Shown piece after piece: positions 28,112 through 33,985 of a DNA stretch of 33,985 nt. Under the pieces are notes generated by a model that saw only the letters and a program-made list of their open reading frames with translations, was not told the origin of the DNA and made no database searches. A program made the translations under genes and the position numbers. The stretch's first letter is position 1. Every line of letters begins with the position of its first letter. The stretch lies in assembly GCF_002087295.1 (NCBI RefSeq), contig NZ_MWVI01000017.1:1-33985 (forward strand), given 5' to 3'. Origin of the DNA: Vreelandella lionensis. Lineage in GTDB: Bacteria > Pseudomonadota > Gammaproteobacteria > Pseudomonadales > Halomonadaceae.

Positions 28112-29044
28112 CTAGAAACCGACTTGGTCGCCACCTTTAAGTTGAAGTATCTCGCGTGCTTCGTCGAGCGTTGCTATTTCAAAGGAAAGGCCTTCGAGAA
28201 TTTCGCGTACTTTGGCTACTTGTGCTGCGTTGCTTTCGGCTAACTTGCCCGGAGAAAGCCATAGCGAGTCTTCAAGACCGACGCGAACATGGCCTCCAAT
28301 GGCTGCCGCCTGAGCAGCAATCCGCATCTGGTTGCCTCCGGCACCCAGCACTGACCACTCGTAGCCATCCCCGAATAAGCGGTTGGCGGTTCGGCGCATA
28401 TGCATAACATCCTCGGGGTGAGGGCCAATACCACCCAGGATGCCGAACACACTCTGCACGAAGACTTTTCCACTAATAATGCCGCGATCCATCAAATTAC
28501 GTAAATTGTAAAGATGGCCAATATCGTAGCATTCACATTCAAAGCGAGTGCCGTTCTCTGCACCAAGAGTCATGGCCTTTTCGATATCAGCGAAAGTGTT
28601 CTTGAACACTAGATCGCGACTATTCTCAAGATGGGCACGCACCCAATCGTGCTTGAGATCCTCATATCGGTTGAGCATGGGAAAAAGCCCAAAGTTCATC
28701 GACCCCATGTTCATAGAGGCAAGCTCAGGCTTAAACTCCATGGCTGGCCGCATACGTTCCTCAACGGTCATGTGCGGGCTGCCACCAGTGGTAAGGTTGA
28801 TGACTGCGTCAGTAGCTTTCTTGATACGCGGTAGAAACCGCTGAAAGACAGCTGGATCTTGTGTGGGCTTACCGTTATCGGGATCGCGGGCATGAAGGTG
28901 AAGTATGGAAGCGCCTGCCTCAGCAGCAGCGATACCAGCCTCGGCAATCTCTTCAGGTGTTACCGGTAGGTATGGCGACATGGAGGGCGTATGGATGGCA
29001 CCGGTTACGGCACAGGTGATTATGACTTTACGTTTATTAGCCAT
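28112..29044 (-). CDS. Beta-keto acid cleavage enzyme (BKACE, DUF849)
   Basis: Zinc-dependent enzyme that combines a beta-keto acid with acetyl-CoA to give acetoacetate and a new acyl-CoA. It starts KVIITCAVTGAIHTPSMSPYLPVTPEEI. The zinc-binding HLHARDP is at about residue 49, followed by INLTTGGSPHMTVEERM and LASMNMGSMNFG. The C-terminal part has VFGILGGIGPHPEDVMHM and VRVGLEDSLWLSPGKLAESNA. Length 310 is normal. Specificity varies widely in this family (3-keto-5-aminohexanoate, dehydrocarnitine and others) and cannot be read from sequence alone. A strong AGGAGA site precedes it. The upstream dehydrogenase likely makes its 3-keto substrate. Confidence 0.92.
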   Translation of the reverse strand: MANKRKVIITCAVTGAIHTPSMSPYLPVTPEEIAEAGIAAAEAGASILHLHARDPDNGKPTQDPAVFQRFLPRIKKATDAVINLTTGGSPHMTVEERMRPAMEFKPELASMNMGSMNFGLFPMLNRYEDLKHDWVRAHLENSRDLVFKNTFADIEKAMTLGAENGTRFECECYDIGHLYNLRNLMDRGIISGKVFVQSVFGILGGIGPHPEDVMHMRRTANRLFGDGYEWSVLGAGGNQMRIAAQAAAIGGHVRVGLEDSLWLSPGKLAESNAAQVAKVREILEGLSFEIATLDEAREILQLKGGDQVGF

Positions 29045-29073
29045 CAGAAGTTTCTCCTAGTTAAAATTAAAAG

Positions 29074-30009
29074 TTATTTAGTATTGATATGACGCTGATG
29101 GGCCATCAGCGCCATTAGGCGTCGGTCTCGCCAGGCTTGTCGCTCAGCTAGACCTTCGGAAGGTAGCTGTGACCGGCGTTCTTGGCCCAATGTAGCCAGG
29201 GTTTCGGTATTCCATGGGTCATCATCGCTGCGCTGACGGTCGACATCGCGGTAAAGTGGTCCATATCGCTGGCCGTAATCGACGATTCCATTAGGCGCAT
29301 TAAGGTCGATGGTCTCGAAAGGCCCCATAAACGACCAACGCAGGCCAAGTCCGTGTTTGACTGTCTTATCCAGATCCTCAGCGGAAACATAGCCATCGCG
29401 AAACAGGCGTAACGCTTCGTTCAACAATGCGCCTTGCAAACGATTGAGAATGAAACCTTGGACTTCTTTCCGAACCAGAATCGGGGTTTGCTGAGCCTGT
29501 TCCATCAGTTGCATGGTGCGATTCACCGTTGCTTCCGAAGTATCAGGTGATGGGGCTACTTCGACTAGTGGAATCAAGTAAGGCGGATTGACAGGGTGTG
29601 CTACTAAGCAGCGCTCGGGGTGCTTCAGATGGTTTGTGAACCGAGACGCGGCGATTCCTGAAGTGGAACTAGCCAACACGGTATCTATGGCCACTACCGA
29701 CTCAAGTTCTAAATAGATACGTCGTTTGGCATCAATGTCTTCTGGCCCACATTCCTGAACGTACTCAACCCCCCTCATAGCATGAGCCAGATCGTTTTCT
29801 GTCTGGATGCGAGATAGCGGAGCCTCAATGTCTTTAATTAGGCCAGCCTGAAGTAAGTCTTCAAGAGATTGCCGAATGCCGCTTTGAACTTGGCCTAGAG
29901 CGCTAGCATAAACATCATAGAGACATACAGACATCCCGCTTCGTGCAAAGACAATTGCCCAAGCCCGGCCAATCAAGCCTGCGCCGATAATTCCTATACG
30001 TGCCGTCAT
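29074..30009 (-). CDS. 3-hydroxyacyl/gulonate-type dehydrogenase (carnitine dehydrogenase-like)
   Basis: NAD-dependent dehydrogenase of the 3-hydroxyacyl-CoA dehydrogenase superfamily, in the short form shared by L-gulonate 3-dehydrogenase (lambda-crystallin) and L-carnitine dehydrogenase. It starts RIGIIGAGLIGRAWAIVFARSG with the GxGxxG nucleotide loop. Then come EYVQECGPEDIDAKRRIY, ASSTSGI, the catalytic HPVNPPYLIPLVEV and GFILNRLQGALLNEALRLF. Length is 311 residues. It probably oxidises a free 3-hydroxy acid to the 3-keto acid used by the downstream BKACE. Close spacing (29 and 19 bases) and AGGAG sites on both sides support one operon. Confidence 0.88.
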   Translation of the reverse strand: MTARIGIIGAGLIGRAWAIVFARSGMSVCLYDVYASALGQVQSGIRQSLEDLLQAGLIKDIEAPLSRIQTENDLAHAMRGVEYVQECGPEDIDAKRRIYLELESVVAIDTVLASSTSGIAASRFTNHLKHPERCLVAHPVNPPYLIPLVEVAPSPDTSEATVNRTMQLMEQAQQTPILVRKEVQGFILNRLQGALLNEALRLFRDGYVSAEDLDKTVKHGLGLRWSFMGPFETIDLNAPNGIVDYGQRYGPLYRDVDRQRSDDDPWNTETLATLGQERRSQLPSEGLAERQAWRDRRLMALMAHQRHINTK

Positions 30010-30028
30010 GAGGCTGCTCCTATATCAG

Positions 30029-30802
30029 TCACAAAGACTCAACGTTGGCGCAGACACTCAGCGCTTGGCCTGAAATATTGGTACCACCAGGTGCTGACAA
30101 GAACAGGGCCATAGACGCAATGTCGGAGGGTTCAACCATGCGTCGCATGGATATCTTAGAAAGATTTTCCTGTTCCATTTCGGCATAGCTAATTCCACGC
30201 TTGGCCGCACGGTCTTCAATGACCTTTTCGATACGCGGTCCACGCACGATGCCAGGTAGGATTGCGTTGACTCTCACTCCTTCTGGGCCAAGCTCGATTG
30301 CCAAGCTCTTAGTCAGTCCGACGATAGCCCATTTGCTGGCGGCATAGGGCGTTCGATAGGCAAACCCAAGGCGCCCTGCGACCGACGCCAGATTAATCAG
30401 CAGCCCCTGGCTTTCCTTCAGTAACGGTGCCGCTCGGTGTGCAACTCGGTACTGACCATTGAGATTGATGTCGATAGTACGGGTCCAGGCGTCATTATCG
30501 ATCTCATCAATCCCTGCAGTGGGCCCGGCGATGCCAGCGTTATTAACGACGACGTCAAGCCCACCCAGAGAGGCGGCATCTTGGACCAGTCGGTTGACGT
30601 CTTCTTCTTTGCTAACATCCGCCATAGTGTGTGAGATGCCCTTCGGCAGCGAAGCCAAGGCATGGGTGTCGATATCACAGACGTGCACTTTCGCGCCCGC
30701 TTCCAGGAAGGCCTTAGCGATTGCTAAACCGATACCATTGGCACCAGCGGTAATCAGTACTCTAAGGCCATGGCGTGGCGTTAAGCTTTCTACAATGGTC
30801 AT
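30029..30802 (-). CDS. Short-chain dehydrogenase/reductase
   Basis: Classical SDR of 257 residues. The cofactor loop TAGANGIG replaces the usual TGxxxGIG with TAG, and DVVVNNAGIAGPT carries the NNAG motif. The catalytic set is Ser in NLASVAGRLG and Tyr/Lys in TPYAASKWAI; PGIVRGPRIEKV and SAPGGTNISGQALSV follow. ATG 30802 with AGAGAG upstream is chosen over an alternative start 54 bases further up, which would run into dctM. The substrate is probably a hydroxy acid or sugar acid in the same pathway. It lies 23 bases after the dctM stop deduced here. Confidence 0.88.
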   Translation of the reverse strand: MTIVESLTPRHGLRVLITAGANGIGLAIAKAFLEAGAKVHVCDIDTHALASLPKGISHTMADVSKEEDVNRLVQDAASLGGLDVVVNNAGIAGPTAGIDEIDNDAWTRTIDINLNGQYRVAHRAAPLLKESQGLLINLASVAGRLGFAYRTPYAASKWAIVGLTKSLAIELGPEGVRVNAILPGIVRGPRIEKVIEDRAAKRGISYAEMEQENLSKISMRRMVEPSDIASMALFLSAPGGTNISGQALSVCANVESL

Positions 30803-30825
30803 ATGGTTTCTCTCTTTGGAAGGGT

Positions 30826-32096
30826 TTAGAGCGAAGGCAGCCAAGGAGACAGGCAAGGCAGCAGGCTGATAATCAGAAGATTGATAAGTACGATTCCTAC
30901 GAAAGGCAGTACGGACCAGGTGAGTCGAACGATACTAATATTAGCTATCTGTGATGCTACGATGAGGTTGAGGCCAACCGGTGGGGTGAACATCCATGGC
31001 CAGATTGACCACCATTATGATCCCGAAGTGAACAGGATCGAATCCGAAGCTGATCGCAATGGGCAACAGAATAGGCACGAAGATCAGGATCGCTGCTGCT
31101 GCCTCAATAAACATTCCTGCAAACAACAGCAAAAGATTGGCCAGAATAATAAACAGTAGCGGGCTGTCGATAGCCGATATTGCGAATTGGGACACCATGT
31201 CTGGCACTCTTAGACGCTGAAGCATACGCCCATAGAGTCCTGCAGCGCCGATGATGCTTAGCACAATAGCGCTGGTAACAGCCGATTGTTTGAGGATATC
31301 AACCAGGCTGCTCGGTTTGATTTCTTTATAGATGACAAACCCGATCAGGAAAGAGTAAGCCACCGCGATGACTGCGGCTTCAGTCGGCGTGAATATGCCA
31401 CTGTAGATACCGCCCAAAATGATGACTGGCATTAGAATTGCCAGGATTGCTTTTCGCCCCGCTCGCAAGACATCCATCCAAGAACTCTTTTCGATACTCC
31501 CAGCCAAACCATTCGCCTTGGCAAAGAAGTAGGCAAAGATCAGCAGAGTCAGCGTCACTAGGATGCCTGGCAGAATGCCTGCGATGAACATGTCCCCCAC
31601 GGACACATTTGCAGCAATCCCATAAGAGAATCAACGGGATGCTGGGCGGGATAATGACGCCGAGGGCGCCGGAGGCAGCTTGGTTGGCTGCGGTATAGCC
31701 TCCAGGGTAGCCCTTGGCCAGCATGGCCGGTATCAGAATCGAGCCGATAGCGGCGGTTGTGGCTGCGCCAGATCCTGAGATGGCCGCAAAGAACAGTGAA
31801 GTGACGATGGCCACCATTGCCAAGCCGCCTGTCATACTGCCGACTAGGGTGTTGGAAAAGTCGACTAGGCGCCGAGATATACCACCGCTCTGCATCAAGG
31901 AACCCGCGAGGATGAAGAAGGGTATCGCCATCAACGGGAAGGAGTTCACCGAAGCGATGAGCTGCTGAGGGACGATCAGCATTGGCGATAAATCCCCATG
32001 CCAAATAGTTATGGCAGAAGCTAGTCCGAGTGAGAGAGCAATGGGTACGCCGATGATGAATAGCGAAATCAGCAGTAGGAACAAGAGCAGTGCCAT
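30826..32096 (-). pseudogene. dctM: TRAP transporter large membrane subunit DctM, two frameshifts as read
   Basis: Twelve-span subunit that moves the acid with sodium. It starts ALLLFLLLISLFIIGVPIALSLG at ATG 32096 behind AGGAGGTG. Other family stretches are FFILAGSLMQSGGI, AAISGSGAATTAAIGSI and GVIIPPSIPLIL. An extra T near 31624 (CTCTTATGGG for CTCTATGGG) moves the sense to the frame reading YGIAANVSVGDMFIAGILPG. A second indel near 30994 moves it again, from NLAM to MFTPPVGLNLIVASQIA. That frame ends at a TAA at 30826, well past the apparent stop near 30941. Corrected length is about 424 residues, normal for DctM. Confidence 0.9.
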
Positions 32097-32098
32097 GG

Positions 32099-32611
32099 TC
32101 AGTTCACCTCCTGCTTAGGCTGATTGTGAATATTGAGCGCCTCATCCAGCAACAACCCCAAGCTGTTGATCATGATAACCACTCCTCCTGCGGGAATGGC
32201 CATGTAAGGCCACATCATAGAAACTCGAGTGCTGGGTGCAGTCTGGCTGGCAACCCGATCCATAAGGTCGTAACCGTGTTTAATCAAGATAAAGGCGAAG
32301 AGAGCGGAACACAGGATGATGGCAATTCGCAGCAGGCGCGCCAGTTTTTTTCCGGCGTGTTCCAATAAGATGTCTACAGAAATTAGTGTGCCCTTACGAT
32401 AGGCATATCCGGCTCCTAGAAAGGTCAACCAGAGCATGGAGAAGCGGGCTATTTCATCTGAGAAGAACAGCGGACTGCCCACAACAAAACGGGCAAATAC
32501 TTGCCAGAAGATGAGTACCGTCATCACTAACAACAACCCGGCCAATATCCAGCCGATCAAACGGTTAAACTCATCAATGGCTCTGTGGGCCAGTAGTAGA
32601 TAAGACTTCAT
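32099..32611 (-). CDS. dctQ: TRAP transporter small membrane subunit DctQ
   Basis: Four-span partner of DctM, 170 residues from ATG 32611, which has GAGG upstream; a longer open frame starting at 32731 would overlap dctP and is rejected. Family features: FNRLIGWILAGLLLVMTVLIFWQVFARFV, SPLFFSDEIARFSMLWLTFLGAGYAYRKGTLISVDIL and a final hydrophobic segment MAIPAGGVVIMINSLGLLL. It is separated from dctM by two bases. An intercistronic hairpin lies between it and dctP. Confidence 0.92.
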   Translation of the reverse strand: MKSYLLLAHRAIDEFNRLIGWILAGLLLVMTVLIFWQVFARFVVGSPLFFSDEIARFSMLWLTFLGAGYAYRKGTLISVDILLEHAGKKLARLLRIAIILCSALFAFILIKHGYDLMDRVASQTAPSTRVSMMWPYMAIPAGGVVIMINSLGLLLDEALNIHNQPKQEVN

Positions 32612-32637
32612 GGCTGCCTCATGCGTCGGAAAAGCGC

Positions 32638-32662
32638 CCGCAGGAAGTCGTGCTGCCTGCGG
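32638..32662 (-). other. Hairpin between dctP and dctQ
   Basis: CCGCAGG and CCTGCGG form a 7-base-pair stem with an 11-base loop. On the minus strand it is followed by GCGCTTTTCC. Such leaky terminators or RNA-stability hairpins commonly let the binding protein be made in excess of the membrane subunits; that role is inferred. Confidence 0.5.
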
Positions 32663-32673
32663 ACGTTGTGGGC

Positions 32674-33633
32674 TCAATATTTGTAATTGACGGCAGCGTC
32701 GACCAGCTCCGCACCGACGGTAGGGGCCCACTCTTCAAGGACAGGTTTGACCGCTTCGCGGAACGGGGCTAGGTCGGGATGGGTCACGGTCATGCCCAAT
32801 TCTTCGAGTTGCCCGAGGTAACGTTGTTCTAGCTCCTGGCTGGCCTCACGTTGTACCGGCAGAGCAATCTGGGCAGCTTCGATAATAATCGCTTGATCTT
32901 CTTCGCTGAAGGAATTGAACAGATCCAGGCCCATCATCAGTGGCGCTGGGGAATAGACGTGTTGGGTTATATTCAGGTAGTCCTGAACTTCATAGAAGTT
33001 AACGTCATAGATGGTAGCCAGAGGATTTTCCTGGCTATCCATAACACCTTGCTGGAGGGCAGTGTAAACCTCGGTCCAGGCCATTGGCGTCGCGTTAGCA
33101 CCCAATGCTTCCCAAGTATCAACCTGGACACGACTTTCCTGTGTGCGGTGGTTAATACCTTCCAGATCGCTGGGTTTCTCGATTGGACGTACCGAGTTAG
33201 TGTTGTGACGAAAGCCGTTCTCCATCCACGCTAGGAACTTCACGTTCATGCCTTCCTCGGCCAGCCGAGCGAGCTCTTCGCCATGTTCGCTGTCTAGAAA
33301 GGCATAAGCATGCTTATGATTCTCGAAGACGTAGGGTAAATCAAAGAGCATAAATTCATCGACGAACCCCCCCATCGGACCGGTGGAAGCAATACCAGCA
33401 TCAATAATGCCAAAGCCCATGCCTTCAACAACTTCTCGTTCGGCACCCAATGCGTTGTCGTAGTGCGGCTCAATGGTTAGTCGGCCTTCAGAGAGTCGCT
33501 CAAGCTCCTCACCAAATTTAAGAACCCCAATACCCTGCTGTGAGTCAGGGCCGAGCGGTAGACTCACATTAATAACACGCTCTGTTCCTGCAGCAGCATG
33601 GGTTGAAGTGGCCAAAGCGATGGCAGCAGCCAA
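32674..33633 (-). CDS. dctP: TRAP transporter periplasmic solute-binding protein DctP
   Basis: Periplasmic receptor for an organic acid. After a secretion signal ending near THAAAGT come VINVSLPLGPDSQQGIGVLKFGEELE, the MENGFRHNTNSVRPIEKPSDLEG region with the arginine that usually binds the carboxylate, and ALQQGVMDSQENPLATIYDVNFYEVQ. The mature length fits the DctP family. The start is problematic: the listed TTG at 33633 lies inside the signal peptide. The in-frame codons KKHFLPLTS before it complete a normal n-region, and AGGAG sits just upstream, yet no ATG or GTG exists before the stop at 33670-33672. A small deletion or error at the start codon is likely. The ligand cannot be told from sequence. 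Confidence 0.9.
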   Translation of the reverse strand: MAAAIALATSTHAAAGTERVINVSLPLGPDSQQGIGVLKFGEELERLSEGRLTIEPHYDNALGAEREVVEGMGFGIIDAGIASTGPMGGFVDEFMLFDLPYVFENHKHAYAFLDSEHGEELARLAEEGMNVKFLAWMENGFRHNTNSVRPIEKPSDLEGINHRTQESRVQVDTWEALGANATPMAWTEVYTALQQGVMDSQENPLATIYDVNFYEVQDYLNITQHVYSPAPLMMGLDLFNSFSEEDQAIIIEAAQIALPVQREASQELEQRYLGQLEELGMTVTHPDLAPFREAVKPVLEEWAPTVGAELVDAAVNYKY

Positions 33634-33791
33634 AGATGTGAGAGGCAGGAAATGTTTCTTGAAGCACTCCTAAACATGGTCCAGCTATAAAGCTGAGTAT
33701 TTTGTCGTTGTAGTCTCTACCTACGTGATACGGGCCTCATAACTGAAATTCTGTACTGAAGCTAAAGCCCACATGAAGTTTTAGAATAGAA

Positions 33792-33805
33792 TGAATACGT
33801 ATTCA
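33792..33805. promoter_or_regulatory. LacI-type operator 1 (perfect 14-base palindrome)
   Basis: TGAATACGTATTCA is a perfect palindrome with a central CG and TGAA/TTCA ends, the usual layout of LacI-family operators. It lies about 160 bases upstream of dctP. The cluster's own LacI-type protein is the obvious candidate ligand; a GntR-type regulator is an alternative. Confidence 0.6.
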
Positions 33806-33882
33806 ACCATGACCACAAATCACCACAGCAGATTCTTATGTATCCTATTGATTATAATATAAATATACTTTAGTATTAAAAA

Positions 33883-33896
33883 TGAATACGTAGTCA
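33883..33896. promoter_or_regulatory. LacI-type operator 2 (one mismatch to operator 1)
   Basis: TGAATACGTAGTCA differs from operator 1 at one base (G for T). It lies 91 bases further from dctP, a distance compatible with looping between two repressor dimers. The repetition of a 13-of-14 match in one promoter argues against chance. Confidence 0.55.
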
Positions 33897-33905
33897 TATC
33901 ATAAT

Positions 33906-33929
33906 GAAAAATGGCTTCATCCCGAAGCC
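33906..33929 (-). terminator. Probable Rho-independent terminator of a gene beyond the right edge
   Basis: On the minus strand, GGCTTC-GGGAT-GAAGCC forms a 6-base-pair stem with a five-base loop, followed by ATTTTTC. It would end a minus-strand transcript entering from the right and separate it from the dctP promoter. Confidence 0.55.
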
Positions 33930-33943
33930 ACCCACTGATTGAG

Positions 33944-33985
33944 TAGCGCTACACTTGGCGGTCTCACGTTCCAAGTGCAACGCTA
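33944..33985. repeat. Inverted repeat at the window edge, possibly an insertion-sequence end
   Basis: TAGCGCTACACTTGG at 33944-33958 is matched in inverse by CCAAGTGCAACGCTA at 33971-33985, 13 of 15 positions, with a 12-base spacer. The form TAGCGTTGCACTTGG has the look of an IS terminal repeat, perhaps IS30-like, but I cannot confirm this and the element would lie outside the window. Confidence 0.4.

Larger units (their letters stand above)
33634..33985. promoter_or_regulatory. Promoter region of the TRAP/catabolic operon
   Basis: This 352-base AT-rich stretch has no gene apart from the probable signal-peptide codons next to dctP. It contains two near-identical palindromes, a hairpin terminator for a gene beyond the right edge and an inverted repeat at the very end. 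Very AT-rich sequence at 33851-33880 between the two palindromes could hold the promoter. Confidence 0.6.

Noticed and set aside
30803..30856. Upstream start for the short-chain dehydrogenase
   Set aside because: It would overlap the deduced end of dctM and adds residues not seen in SDR proteins; ATG 30802 has a good ribosome site.
32612..32731. Longer N terminus for dctQ
   Set aside because: The extra 40 residues are arginine-rich, overlap the end of dctP and cover the intercistronic hairpin; ATG 32611 has a ribosome site and matches DctQ length.

Overview
The window reads as a chromosomal segment of a denitrifying or nitrate-respiring gammaproteobacterium, most likely Halomonas or a close relative. 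This is inferred from protein resemblance and gene order remembered from that group, not from a database search. No rRNA, tRNA or CRISPR array was seen.

Positions 1-22.9 kb form a nitrate respiration and nitric oxide defence island. On the minus strand, a promoter near 11.4 kb drives narG-narH-narJ-narI, then a parvulin-type prolyl isomerase, moaB, moeA, a small DGC-domain protein and moaA. The operon therefore encodes both the membrane nitrate reductase and part of its molybdenum cofactor supply. Next to it are the NO sensor gene nsrR, a membrane NO-response gene nnrS, and a flavohemoglobin gene hmp. nnrS and hmp diverge from a region with two good NsrR-type operators. Three small membrane or unknown genes follow (SirB2-like, a 130-residue protein, an MFS-like half protein). 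Then come narX-narL and a transport module: a NarK2-type carrier, a universal stress protein and a NarK1-type carrier. A perfect 7-2-7 NarL site sits inside a long palindrome ahead of the first narK.

Positions 22.9-25.3 kb are a decayed boundary: a broken membrane protein gene, about 1.1 kb of AT-rich DNA without a convincing gene, a mirrored array of roughly 22-bp repeats that looks like two abutting transposon ends, and a truncated DUF2971 gene.

Positions 25.3-33.9 kb are a single-direction (minus strand) catabolic cluster. It encodes a TRAP transporter (dctP, dctQ, dctM), a short-chain dehydrogenase, a gulonate/carnitine-type 3-hydroxyacid dehydrogenase, a beta-keto acid cleavage enzyme (BKACE), a gamma-carbonic-anhydrase/CaiE-like protein, a LacI-type regulator and a glycerate 2-kinase. 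Two near-identical LacI-type palindromes lie upstream of dctP. The logic is uptake of an organic acid, oxidation of a 3-hydroxyl, and CoA-dependent cleavage of the 3-keto acid. The substrate is not identifiable from sequence and is the main candidate for undescribed biology here.

Many otherwise well conserved genes (narG, narH, moeA, the DGC gene, nnrS, hmp, the MFS-like gene, dctM, the DUF2971 remnant and the 23-kb membrane gene) are broken by one- or two-base indels, often in short homopolymer runs. Their protein sequence resumes perfectly in another frame. This looks more like uncorrected sequencing error than biological decay, although the 23-kb gene also carries an in-frame stop.
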